Position numbers and translations under genes: made by a program
Notes under the pieces: model-generated
What the model saw: only the letters and a program-made list of their open reading frames with translations
Told to the model about the DNA's origin: nothing
The model's database searches: none
Shown here: positions 10,946-23,084 of the stretch, in pieces
Numbering within the stretch: the stretch's first letter is position 1
How the letters are laid out: the number at the start of each line of letters is the position of its first letter
Assembly: GCA_963556145.1 (NCBI GenBank)
Contig: OY744461.1
Location: 6,086,891-6,150,890 of the forward strand
Direction: 5' to 3'
DNA: 64,000 nucleotides
Source: Hygrocybe punicea
Taxonomy: Eukaryota; Basidiomycota; Agaricomycetes; Agaricales; Hygrophoraceae

Positions 10946-13900
10946 TGTCAAGCAGTGGCAGCCAAGCAACTGAAGCCTCTTCCTCAGCGTTGGCCATATC
11001 TTTTCGACACAATACCGCTCTCCTGCATGACTTTCCATGGACCAATGGCACTCTCCTCATTCGAGGCGCTATGAAGGATCAGCTTCGCTTGGCTCTATTA
11101 GGTTCCAGCTGCCCCATTTCCCAAGGCCAGCTGCTCTTGGTGAGTTTATAATTCTGTTCGATGAGCAATCAACCCAAAGTTGAACATGAACCAGAACATG
11201 GCGCAAAGCCTTGACACTTTTTCACCACATCGAGTGTATGGCGACAGGGTTACAGGATTCTTGAAGGAATTCTTCAATCTGAATGCAGCATGTGGACCTC
11301 ATGGTGCTCTAGCGACTGTTGGCAATCCCAGAAGATGGTCATCTTCGCCAGCGGTGTATATCAGCGCCGCCGCAGAAATTGTGAACCGATATTCTCTTCT
11401 GGACCAGCTTGCGGATGCAATGGGAGTGCCAGCAACAAGAACGACACCGGTCATATTTCGAGGAGCAAAGCCCCATGATTTGCCAACAAAGTTAACACAG
11501 GTATGCGCATGAATGTTCGTATTTCAATGAAAGAGATCAGCTCTGAGTTCCTCGTAATAGATCTTGACCAAACTTGATGATTGGACTCAGCCTATCCTGG
11601 ATTTGAGGACCCGAGAGAGAAACGCCCGGCTTGGTGATGGCTTTGGGGCCAGTTTGGCAAAGGCCAGGTTGTTCGCGAATGCTGAACCTGAGCAGCTCAG
11701 TCATTAGCAGTTGCTGCTGAAACAAGGGGTCATGAGTCTTTTGCGGGCTGGGCAACATATTCATGAGGCCAAGTATACCCAATCGCTGGTCAACTTGGAA
11801 CTCATGTCTTTCGCTCTGTGCTGGTTTGGCTTGGTAAGTTATCTTGCCCCTTCTTGGCATCCATGTTGGGCTTATAAATCCAATATAGGGCAAGGATCGG
11901 CTTCCAGAGAGCCCACAGACATTTATCTAAACTTTACGAGGGTAAGTATCATTGATATTGGTAATACGATGTTGACGCTGACTGGAGCCATATTGAAGCT
12001 GGGCAACATCCCTGGGAATGCCTTTGGGTTCAGATTTGATTACGCTTTTCGAAAACATGAGTTCTGCAAAGGCCATTGTCTTGAGGATGGTCAATCTGTT
12101 CCATCTTCCGGTCTCCATCTCTCCCATCGTTGCTCTCCTTCCCCGACAGTTCAACAACGAGCAAATTCGCAGGGATCATTTGATCACAGTGAGCACCATT
12201 TTACGGTTTTCTCAATTGTCTAACCTCATGACATAAAGATGAAACTATTGCTCGGTAATCATAAGCCCTCCTGCCTGATGCAAACGGAACGCTGTCTTTG
12301 GCAAATTTTGCTCCGAATGTCGACCGGTTCCAATGCAAAGACAGAACTCCAATTGTTCCTACGAGAATTTGAGCAGCTCTCCCTCCGTTACGAGGATGAG
12401 AACATGCACTTGGATTGGTTTTCCAAATGTATGTATTCCATTGTGTTAACCAATTCCTTGACCCAGGATTTAACTCCAACACAGGGCCCGTTATCTCAGT
12501 CCCTAAACATCACCAAGCAAATCAGAACAGAGCATCCATGAGCAGATCTGAGGAACCTGTCATCATCATTGATGATGACAGTGAGTCAGAATTGGACAAC
12601 GGCACCAGGTGGCGACATGAGAAAAAGCAAGAGCAGCCAGCCGAGCCGGAGCCCAAGGGGAAAGAGAAGGAGCAGGGGAGCAAGGAAGACGCTGACATGG
12701 ACATGGAGGAACCAACGGCAGTGGATGTAGATGTCGACATGGATATCGACGTGGATATCGACATGGGTGCAGAGCAGCAGCAGGGGGAGAAGAAGCAGAA
12801 GCAGTGCCAGGAGGAGGAAGAGGAGGAGGATGACCCCATCTGGCGGCCAGGGCAGACAAACTGGTCTGACTACAAAGACGAGCCTTGGCAGAGGAACAAC
12901 TCTGCGGGGTGGCGGCCGTGGTGGATGGAGGAGGAGGAGGTGGAGGACCTTTTGCACCCACCAGGAGAGGAAGAGCAAATGAGCAGTGAGCCGCCACAGC
13001 CTCAAGGGGACGACCAGTGGAGGGGGGAACAGCTGCAACATGATGAAGGGGAAGCTCAAGAACAGGACAGGGAGCAGCTGCAACCAGTTGGGGAGGAAGA
13101 GCAAATGAACGATGAGCCACTACAGCCTCAAGGGGAGGCCCAGCAGAGTGAGGGGGAGCCACAACCGGTGCAAGGGCAGGATCAGCAGGGGCGGGGGGAT
13201 GAACCACAGCCAGGGAGGGAGGGCCAACCTGGAGAGTGCAATGAACCCCCGCCGGCTTTGGAGGATGATGGACCACAACGAGCAGTGGAGGGCAATGGAT
13301 CACCAGTGGAGGAGGAGGGCGATGGACCACCACCAGCGGTGGAGGGCGATAGACCGCCACCAGCAGCAAAGGGGGGTGGACCACCGCCAGCTGTGGAGGG
13401 GGATGGACCACCGCTGGCGGTGGAGGGCGATGGACCACCACTGGCGGTGGAGGGTGATGAACCACCGCCACCGGTGGAGGGTGATGGACCACTGCCGGCT
13501 TTGGAGGGCAGTGAACCACCGCCACCGGTGGAGGGTGATGGACCACCGCCGGCTGTGGAGGGCGGTGAACCACCGCCACTGGTGGAGGGTGATGGACCAC
13601 CACTGGCTGTGGAGGGCATTGAACAACCGCCAGCTTTGGAGGGCAATGGACCACAAGCAGCAGTACAGAGCGATGGACCACCGCCAGCGGTGGAGAGCAA
13701 CGGACCACTGCCAGTGGTGGAGGGCGGTGGACCGCTGCCAGTGGTGGAAGGGGGTGGACCAGTGGCGGAGGGGGTTGGACCACCGCCAGCAGTGGAGGGC
13801 GAACAGGGTGAAGGTACCAGACCACGACCTGAGGGGGAAGGCGAAGAGGAGGAGGAGGAGGAGGAGGAGGAGGAGGAGGAGGAGGAGGAGGAGGAGGAGG

Positions 13901-16306
13901 AGGAGGAGGAGGAGGAGGAGGAGGAGGAGGAGGAGGAGGAATCAGAAGAAAGCGAAACTGAGCTAGGAACCCAATTGCGCCCGGTAACACGCTCGCAAAC
14001 CAATGCTCTCAAAGGGAAGACGACACAAAAGGGCCCTCCTGCTGGGTACCAGACCTACTTCACTGCAAGCAAGAAACGGTGTGCACCAGCTTCGAAATGG
14101 AACAGCCATAAGAAAAGGAAGCTTATGGACAGAAGTCAGATGATTTCATCAGAACTGCCCGGTGAAGTGAGTATAACTTTGTGACCAATCTTTCAATGCA
14201 CATGAGTTAATGATGGAAATTAGTCATTCAATGGCACTCCGGTCAAAAACCTCGAACTTCCTGAAGTCAGTTCATCTCTAATGCCCGAGATATCAACTAA
14301 CCAGAGGAACAGATGTCTGAGGATCATGTGCCTCTCAGGGTTTTTGGAGCCGACCGAAATGCAGAAGCATCTCATTTCACATTTCAAAGTAATGCGGGCT
14401 CGGTTAGTCCTATTTCTAGTTGTTGGTTTGATTTATTTACATGGACAACATAGGATGAATGTGAATATTGGTGTTTGCGAACCATCCAAGAGGAAGTGGA
14501 GTCTTTATATGAAGATGGAAGACCTCTTCATCACCTACCATCCGCCAGCGACCCAGAATTTGATCCGGATGGTTCGAGTATTTTTGTAGTGGCATATGAT
14601 CAGTACCTCCAAATGGATACCTCGACGATCCAGGATATCTTTGAACAAAGACATATCCTGGTCCATGGAGTCCCACAGCAGGAACGTCTCCAGTTTGACC
14701 TGGAAGGTCTCTCCAGACTTGGGAGTCTCAAACATGAGCATAACGTGCAGGGTTTGTCTTGTCCTTTTACTGATCCTTGCTGTTACTCACCAAATGACAA
14801 AGTTGGTTCCTTTCGCACCCGGAAAAGTCATGGAAAGATGCTGCATGTCGGGACTCTGCAAGATTTGTATAATGCATCTCTGTTAGAAGGACGAAGACAC
14901 ATCTGGAACATGCTGGACTTTCCCATGGGTCACCTCACGGTTCATCCACCGCCCATGTACCGGTATGATGCGAAATTATCTATCCTCAGTTTTCAATTGA
15001 CAAAGATGCTCTCCTCCAGCTCGCTGGCATCCCATGAGCAGGCCATGTCGGAAACCCGGGGACAACCAGGTTATATTCCAGGCAAAACATTCGCGGACGA
15101 ACTCTCTTGGGGGACTGCGGCATTGCGCGGTGCAACTTCTTGGCCGCATGCTGATGATGATGGTTTTGCCACAGTTGTAAGGGTAATGACAGGCAGCAAG
15201 TATTGGGTTGTCATGCGCCGCAACAGAGAGACACCTCCCTGGAATAGCAATGGAGACATGGCGACTCGTCATGCATTTGGAAAGGGTTGGGGTCCCCTCA
15301 GTCCATCCAAAGGCATCTGGGAGAAAGAGGGGGTGCTGTTGACGCCAAACGATGTCTTGTGAGCGTTATTCATTCCATCACAGACTTATCTAACAAATGA
15401 TGCCAGTTTCCAAAGGCCGAACACAGTCCATTATGTAGTCACCCTGCAGGACTCCATCATATATGGAAATCACTTCTATGCCACATCGTCGATCAAGGAC
15501 ACCTGTTTTGGAATCATCCACACCTTCATCATGTCCTACTCCATCACAAATACTCAACATAATACCACCCAGACCATTCTGAGAAGAATGATGGGTATGT
15601 GGCATGAACATTTGTGTGTCAATGAGGCTTCAGCTGTCGGTATGTAGTTGCTGTTCATATTCTCATCCCTCTACCTAAATCATGATCCTCAATAGGTGTA
15701 GATCGCGAATATCACATTCCTGATGTTTCGACCCCTGCTGGCCTCTTGGATGTGGTGATTGTGGGCAATCTTCTGGAGATGGCGGAGGTGATCAATCGAA
15801 ACCATTACAGTGGTGAGATGGATGACTTGGAAGAGGAGGAAGAGACCTTCGCCCGATTGTGATACCGCCGATTCTGCACCTGGTTTGCAGGAGAATATGT
15901 GACGATTTTGGGTGGGATATGGGTGCATCCTTCCTACATCTTCAAACGTGCTCTGCTTCAGTTTTGCCTCTGCCTCATATTTTACAAACGCGAGAGGCAG
16001 GCACAATTGGTGAACGTGCCCTTGACAACTGGTTGCACCTCCCTCAAACTAGAAAGGAAGATCCTGGCACATTTCGAGACTCAGTGGCCCGAATTGATGC
16101 CCTTGATGGAAACCCTGCTGGATGATGAAGCTCCGATAACAAGCGACACTTGGAGTTTCAATTGGAGCGGACCAATGTTCACAATTGCAAGTAGGAATTC
16201 TGACATGGCGAAGGCATTGGCTGCAGCATCCACAGAAAAAAGGGATTTCGCAAGAGAGCCGATTTACAGCCCTGAAGGCGATATGGATGTTGCCACTGCA
16301 TCCTGA
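10946..16306 (+). CDS. JmjC-like 2-oxoglutarate oxygenase with long acidic/proline linker (two in-frame stops)
   Basis: The gene starts at ATG 10946. Exons up to 12428 give a helical N-terminal region. The exon ending at 12428 joins in frame, across a 56-nt intron (12429-12484), to a long exon (12485-14166) of acidic, Gln/Glu and Pro/Gly repeats. Short exons follow (14224-14265; 14313-14398; from about 14450). The last joins into the catalytic domain: ELSWGTAALRGATSWPHADD, with the HAD iron motif, and FATVVRVMTGSKYWVV. After an intron at 15360-15407 comes FQRPNTVHYVVTL with the distal histidine. This is the JmjC/cupin pattern. The C-terminus (YRRFCTWFAGEYV...) is read after an in-frame TGA at 15860-15862. 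A second in-frame stop, TAG 11705-11707, lies in an upstream exon. The gene is therefore probably inactive now. Substrate is unknown. Histone or other protein demethylation/hydroxylation is the family role. Confidence 0.65.
13250..13810 (+). repeat. in-frame ~36-bp coding repeats (Pro/Val/Glu/Gly) in the JmjC linker
   Basis: About fifteen repeats encode variants of DGPPPAVEG. The reverse strand is also open across them, which explains long spurious antisense frames. Confidence 0.8.
13842..13939 (+). repeat. (GAG)n microsatellite encoding poly-Glu
   Basis: About thirty consecutive GAG triplets encode a run of more than 30 glutamates at the end of the acidic linker. Length polymorphism and replication slippage are expected here. 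Confidence 0.9.
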
Positions 16307-16757
16307 ACCAAGTAGGTGTTCTGCTGTTCATTAGCAGAATACCGGCTCATGCTTAATCAATCATTTACCAGTCGCGTCTGCCTCTCATTATTTATCATTA
16401 GATTTTCCACTATAAGTTTCCATCTGCAAATGTTGTCATTGTCCCCATTGTTGTCAGCTTTCGATTCTGCAAATTTTGCATTTTATGTCTAGTTACATAC
16501 ATTGTATTACTGTATTTTTAGTAGTTGTCAAAATGTATCCCATGTTTGTGCAAAACTTAAAGGTTGAATCCTGTGCGCAAAATGTGATGTGACATGTCGC
16601 AGCAGGTGAATCGGCCGTGACAGGTCACACAGGTCATGTGACCGTGATCCAATCCCTGCATCACATGATCGTGTTTGGATGGTTGAAAATTGTTTCCCCC
16701 TTGCTCATCCCCCTTAGCATCACGTCAAAAATTATCCCCACTATCATCCCCTCCACT
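16307..16757. promoter_or_regulatory. intergenic; TCACATG/GTGAC sites before the next gene
   Basis: ATGTGATGTGACATGTC (16582-16598), CGGCCGTGACAGGTCACAC (16612-16630), GGTCATGTGACCGTG (16632-16646) and TCACATGATCGTG (16661-16673) lie 85-175 bp upstream of ATG 16758. These resemble the sites before the transposase and JmjC genes. Confidence 0.45.
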
Positions 16758-18996
16758 ATGACTTGGGTTGTTCCCGAATATCTTGAAATCCTGAAAAACC
16801 ATAAGCAGGATTACCAAAATGCCCCTGACAGGGACAGCAAGACATTGATCGTTAAAAGAATTCGTTCGGAAATAAAGAAGAAGAGCAGGGAAGTTGTTAA
16901 GGATGGTCACATTGAGGGTTTGGCCAAAGTACTTGAACTTCGCCTTATAAGCTATATACTCACATATAGGCTGATATCACATTCTATGTAGAAAATCATC
17001 ATATGGTTGAAGAATCACAAGGATGATGGACATGAGGATGCTGGCAAAAAGAAGACTCGAGCGAAATTTGTCAGAACATGGGACTTACGCGCTGTTGTGG
17101 TGGAGAAGATGAAGGAGGAAATAAAAGAGAGAATCCAGGGGCTTTCAGGTGGAAAGCCCGGAAGCAAGGAGTTCATCGCCGCATATAAAGATGCTTGCAC
17201 CTGGGTCATGGAGAAGTTGACCCCCGAAAGAAGGGCAGAGTTTGAGGGTCTCGCTGTAGAGTGGAATAGTGGGAAACTAACAGATGAAGTGCGGAGTAGG
17301 TAAGTGAAAACCTTTTCTCACATCATTGTCTTCTACTGAAGCCTCTGGGGTAGCAATGCGGAACATTCGATGAGCAAGGTGGTTAGCAAGTTTGTAAAGG
17401 AATTGGATGTGCAGATGGGGGTGAAGGTGCTTGTCTTGGTTGGCTGGAAGGATTGGAAAGGCGTTGCTCAAACAACGAAGTAATATTTCACCTGCTGCAA
17501 ATTATTTGAACTCACCCAACATTATCGGTAGATTTGAAACCCACAACATTCAAGGGGAAATTTTTTCAAAAAGCAAAACTTTCCAGGACGAGGTGATGAA
17601 ATTATGGAATGAGTGGGTGTTTACCGAATATGGTATGTTCAAGGTATCATCAACATTCACTTCTCTGAGCATACATTAGATGAGCAGAGTGATGGAGAAG
17701 AAATTGATGTCGACAAGGAAAAGGGTCCCAGCCTGCCCAGGAAGGAACACGATAAGAGCGTGCCATTTGTCTTGCAAGTCAACAAGTTTGGTGCACCCAT
17801 CCTCCCTGACACAAAGGGGATGTCACTGCCGAAGAAGAAGGATGTCTTTAGGGCATTTGTGACAATGTCCTACCGTAAGTTGAGCAGAATGACTGGAATA
17901 AAACACGACTCACCATATGTTGCAGGCCAATATATGAACAACCAGAATGCAACAGTCCCATGGTTGAGGATAAGAGATTCCCTGGGGGAATTTATAGATG
18001 CTGAGTATCTCCCCGATGGACAGCAGATAATGGAGCCGACAAAGATGAAGAAGGACCAGCTGAAGCTGGTCTTTGACCACTGGGAGAACCAGCAGGCAGG
18101 CGGGTTGGTGGCCCTCAAATTCAAGTCTGCAAGGGCCTCAGATACAGAGAATCTGTTGAAGCACAAAAACGCCAAGAAGAGGAGATATGTGGATATTTCT
18201 GATGATGATGACATCTCGGAAAACAAGCCTGGACCTTCAACACGGAATGAGTATGGGGCCGCAAGCACATTGCCAAATCGATCGTAAGTGATATGCATTA
18301 TCTGCCCCATGTGCATTTCCATTTGTTTATCTGGTTGTTTAGTCCAGCCGCAGTCGGCCCAGACAAAGAGGCAAGATTTGCATATTTACAAAGCTTGAAC
18401 GACAGTAGGCAATACCTGAGTTTGGTCAAGTTTTGCTATGACCATTATGTGAGTAATACATTTCAAGAATACGTGTTGAAATGAATAACCCGGGTCAGGA
18501 ATGGGACGTCAATAATCCTGAACATGCCTGGATGTCATGGAGTTACCCCGGCCAATTTCTGCCGCCTGAGTTCCATGATGGCAATGCTCTAGAAGAGATC
18601 ATGGTATGGATGGAGACGTTGCAATATCTGGCTGACATTGCAGTTATTCTATTGGTCATTGGCCTGGCCTTACAAGAATTTGCGGCTGCTCACTTCACCG
18701 AAGGCGACTTCGACTCTACCAGGGGGATTCCCGAATATGTGTGGGGATCTTCGTACACCACGGAACACACTCACAAGTTGTTGGAGAGAGCAGATAGGCT
18801 GAGGACATTCTTGGAAGAGAAAGAGGAAGAGCATGAGGTTGAGGATCCACCTGGACCACCCAGTGGGGACAAGGGCAAGGGCAAGGGCAAACCGCGCCAT
18901 GGCGGAGGTGCTGGGGGAGCATCATCAAAAAGAAAGGACAAGCCCAAAAAACCTAAGACTGGACAAGTGAGGACCAGTGAGAGGTTAAGGAAGTGA
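16758..18996 (+). CDS. lineage-specific multi-exon protein of unknown function (cargo)
   Basis: The start is ATG 16758. The first exon ends at LAK before GTACTT and joins in phase to KIIIWLKNHKDDG after the acceptor at 16991. Later exons encode EFIAAYKDACTWVMEKLTPE and AVEWNSGKLTDEV (17160-17300), a segment with KSKTFQDEVMKLWNEW, a long exon with VPFVLQVNKFGAPILP and a Glu/Lys-rich tail, then PDKEARFAYLQSLNDSRQYL. The last exon (18481-18996) has WMSWSYPG, a helical block, and a basic Lys/Gly-rich C-terminus. The W-N-x-G and 'LTPE' patterns resemble large unnamed protein families common in Agaricomycete genomes. I know no function. The charged tails suggest a nuclear or DNA-associated protein (inference). 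Confidence 0.55.
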
Positions 18997-19252
18997 TATT
19001 CTCTGGTCTGGCTGCAAGCTTTGTCTTCATATCTGCAATGCTCCAGAGTCAATGTGTTAATTTTGTCATTGTTTCCTTGTCCTGTCTGCATGACTTGATG
19101 TGTATCATTTGCTACATTGAAATGCATAATGTTTCAATACAAATATGGACAAGTGAGGTCCAGTAAGAGGTGGAATGACTGGTAAAAAATGTGGTTATTA
19201 AAGTTCAGGGAGGCGAGAATATGTCCTGATATCTGCAGTGTATATTTACAGA
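18997..19252. other. 3' region of the preceding gene up to the Helitron end
   Basis: No gene is seen. The Helitron terminus begins at 19253 and the base before it (A19252) fits the expected T after CTAGT on the minus strand. Confidence 0.4.
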
Positions 19253-19285
19253 ACTAGTGGGGTGTGGGCCATTGCTTTGCATGGC
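19253..19285 (-). other. Helitron 3' terminus: hairpin and CTAGT end
   Basis: GCCATTGCTTTGCATGGC (19268-19285) folds into a short stem with one bulge. Ten bases later the minus strand ends in CTAGT. The same motif is at 58887-58919. Confidence 0.85.
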
Positions 19286-19322
19286 ATGTTACTCGTCCCT
19301 TCTTTTAGCAAGAGAACACATA

Positions 19323-22300
19323 TTAAGATTGAGCATATATAAACAGTACAGCATTATTACCATTACATGACAATAAATTAATATTTGAAAAGTCATCTAT
19401 ATCACCTTCATTAATACAAATTGATCTGGTTGATATACCATCATGAAACCATACCATACTGTTGATGAATATGCGGGCAGTAAAATGTGCATCACCAAAG
19501 TACACAATTCCTCTCAATGTGTAAGCAGTGGATATGTCATCAATTGACAAGTTTATAACTTGACTAATTATTAAATTCTCAATAGAGTCAACTGTAAACA
19601 TGATTAGAGGTGGAATTTTGTTAAATGCAATAAATTTAGTAATCTCTCCCCAACACAATTGACATTTGTGCCGTTGTCTATTAACTATGATTTGAGCAAA
19701 ACATGCTGAGATTGTTCCAGAAAATGAATATGAACAATGAAAGATGGCGTCACATCTATCATTTTCCAGAATGGTTATGTTTTCACAATTCATACATTTA
19801 AGACAAGTTGAAGTCATTGGTTCATTTGCTTTCATTATATAATGGGCCAAATCACTTATGGCAATGCCAACTTGACCATAAGGAAATATTTCGGGTTTAT
19901 CTTGATGCAATAAATGTCTGATTGTATTTCTAACTGTTTCTAAATCTGTTGTGTGATTCTTGGATCATTTGAATCCTAAGCTCAAAATCTTTAATATTTC
20001 ATTGATGCTATTGAATCTTTTTTTCCAACTTGATGGATCTTCATTCCATATTGCTAGTAATATTGTAAAGAGTGAATCATAAGCACAGCTCCAATCTTGC
20101 GCATCCCATATAAACCCTTTTGGTTCATTTAATTCAATAGTACTTGTTTTTCGTCTTTTTTTCACTATGGAAGATGAACTTACAACTTGTTGTAATTTTC
20201 GTTTTTTATTTTGCAATACATTGGCCGTCGAATTTTTATGAGTGACAGTGATTGGAACAGTTCCTTTTGCAGGAACAAAGTTGAGGTTTCTGAAATCTGC
20301 CTTTTGATTTTTGTTCATAGGTTTAATTAATTGCCATGGAGAGGGCTGTGTTGTGTATTGATTTAGTTGCTCCATGGCTTTCCATGCGATAGCATGATGA
20401 ATGTTTTTTGGAATATATGACTTTCCTTTCCATTTTCTAAATTGATCAATGATAGAATTTCGCTGATCTCCTTTGACATGGTCTGGTAAGAGTCCTTGAT
20501 ATTTCAGTTTGGTAATCTCATCAAGCAGTTCTAATTCTCTGAATTCCTGCCTGAGATATCCAGAAGCACCCCCAGTAATTACTTTAGGATCAAAGCCTTG
20601 CATGATGATAGTTCCTGCTGCAGAAGCACTTCTTGATAAGCAAGTATAATAGGATTGGTGGTTTCTACAACTACTGAGGTCAACTACATTGTTAGGATGA
20701 GTACATCCTTGACATGCATAATCAGTCATTGCAAAATTAGGTAGTACCAACACTTGTTCTCTTGACAAAGATATCACATCATCATTGGGTAATGAGCACA
20801 TGGTGGAAGTGACATGTTTTGTAATCGGCACAACATTTTCAGGAAGTCCTTCTATGTTAATTTTTTTTGGAGGATTCAATAATCTGACAAATAAAGTGTC
20901 CAGTACAGTTTGTTGCTCAGGACCTATTGCACTCTGCCAACCCACAACTATGCCCTCTGCTCCTTTGGTAATGCAGCACTCTGTTGCATCATTGTTCCTC
21001 AGCATCACTGGCATGCCTACACATAAGTCCAATCTTCCTGGTATATGATCAGAGGATGATGCATGTGGTTGGCTCCAAAGTAGCTTTTGGAGTGAAGGTT
21101 CCAATATCTTTGTGTGTCGAATAGGATCCAAAATTGTTGACATGTGATGAGATTTTCTTTTGCTATTGGAACTAGTAGGATCATTCCATCTGTCTATGGA
21201 ATAGAATGATGTTAATGGTCTCCTATTTTCAGCAGCAAAACGTTGAATACCAAGTTCATTGATTTTGTCTTTTTGTGCATTTAATGCAGTTACAACTGAT
21301 ACATTCCTGAATTTCTTTTGGGCTAATTTTGGATCATTTGGACCTTTTCCTGCAACACGAGTACGAAGAAATGCAATATCTTTGGGAGTACATGCTTTGT
21401 ATCTCATGTTTTCCAAAGCAAGCCTCAGTTGGACATCTTCTTCTGACTGATTGGTTTGTCTCATATTTTCACGTAATATAACAACTGTTGTTATTTGATG
21501 CCAAAGAGCTTTGCCTATAGCCGCTTCCTGATTTGCTAGAGTTTGACTGGAATTGATTTGGACACCAACGGTTTCAGAGTATAAAGGAGCACCACTCATA
21601 GCTGGTGGAAGTTGGCCAAAATCTCCTGCAAATATCATATTAATGCCACCAAAGGGTTCATCATAAACACCACGTGCTTTTGCACACTGAGCACTGATTT
21701 TATACATATCTCTGCAAGATAACATTGACACCTCGTCAATGAAAATGTAATCCACACCATCAAGATTGGCACATACTTGTGCAAGGGAACGAGATGATCC
21801 TCCCTGATTAATTCCCAGAATGGAGTGATATGTAGATCCATCAACAAGGGCAGCAGCACCACCAGTTGGTGCAAGAACCACAAATCGATGATTTTCGTTG
21901 TGTTTACCAAAAAAACTAGTCAATGCTTTGATGACTTGTGATTTCCCTGTGCCTGCCATCCCACCAAGATGCATGCGTAGCTTATCAGAACCGTTAATCA
22001 AGGTAGAGTGATTCGCAATGATATGAAATGCTCTCTTTTGGTCAGTGTTCAACTTGTAATCATTGATAGTTACATCAATAAGATGACGATCAGCTCTGTT
22101 TGCAGGAATAAACATATGGTTGATGTATGCTGCATCCACTATCTTGACATCATTATATTGAAAATTTCTCAATTTATTTATGGTTGCTGTGTTTGTTGGT
22201 AAATTTTTATTTCTGTCATCGATGATTTCCTTTTTCTTTGCAAGGACTGCAGTTCTCCACAATTTTGCTGATTGTACTACAGGTGGTTCTATAGGTATCA

Positions 22301-23084
22301 ACGGTCCTATATCTGGGGTACCATCAATACAATCATCGAGCCACCCTGACCTTTTCAAAGTTCTTTCAGCTATCAGCATTTGATCTTTCCTCTTTTGTCC
22401 TTTTTGACCAAGTTTCAGGAGTATTTCCGTGTCATTATTGTCTTCATCAATATTGTTGTTGAAGTCCTCGCCATTAAATGCAAATTCAGCATTGTGCATG
22501 TCATCCAGTTCATCAAGACCGTTTGAGGTCGCCCATGAATACCTTATATTTGCAGTATTATTCTTCTGACGTTTAGCAGAGAAATCATCTCTTGCATCCA
22601 AACAGTCATATCGCAGACCAAAGTATTTCATGATCTCTAGTTCTCTTTTAGAAAACTCGTGGTCTATAAAAGCATTATCCCATGTTTGTAATTTACTTTT
22701 GAGTTCTTTGCCACTTCTCCATGGCTTGAAAAACGTTAACATTGTACAACAATAATATTCTCGATCACCACGGTCAGCCCTTGGCAAAGTGTTTGGAATA
22801 AAATTAGGAACTATGAAAGGATCATTCCCTTTCATTTTGGCATGGTGGGTAAGATATTGTGGATGATTGGGATGTAAAGTATAATCATTTTCATTTTTTG
22901 TCAATTTATTAACATCAACTTCATTTGTTTTATCAGCTATTTCTGTGCCTGCATTTCTATTCAAACCATCAGGTTTTGGAATTTCATATCTCCATGAGTA
23001 TATCATTATCAATGACATCAGACAAGTCGTCATCACTGGAGTCGTCAACATTAGCAGGTTCAGTGAAAGAGTCAGACAAATCAT
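19323..23084 (-). CDS. Helitron Pif1-type helicase with C-terminal USP-like cysteine protease domain (one nonsense codon)
   Basis: This is the SF1B helicase part of the Helitron. Walker A is LGGMAGTGKSQ (about 21968-21936), Walker B is DYIFIDEVSML (about 21754-21722), and later motifs include IIFAGDFGQLP-type and ACQGCTHPNNVVDLSSCRN. It would unwind DNA during rolling-circle transposition. After about 900 residues a second domain begins: FIWDAQDWSCAYDSLFTILL has the Cys-Ala-Tyr-Asp signature, and GIVYFGDAHFTARIF with a following VWFHDG has the His box, as in ubiquitin-specific proteases. A TGA at 19967-19965 cuts the protein just after LSLGFK. Copy 2 has CGA at that place and reads through, so this is a recent C-to-T nonsense mutation. 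The 5' end overlaps the Rep frame by 100 nt in a different frame, and copy 2 shows the same overlap. Confidence 0.85.

Noticed and set aside
12566..14012. Long minus-strand frames (474 and 276 codons) opposite the JmjC linker
   Set aside because: They are Pro- and Ser-rich mirror images of the repeated GAG/CCACC sequence and have no exon structure or motif.
20785..22383. Plus-strand frames of 63-87 codons inside the Helitron
   Set aside because: They are shadows of the helicase coding strand and occur identically in copy 2 because the sequence is conserved.
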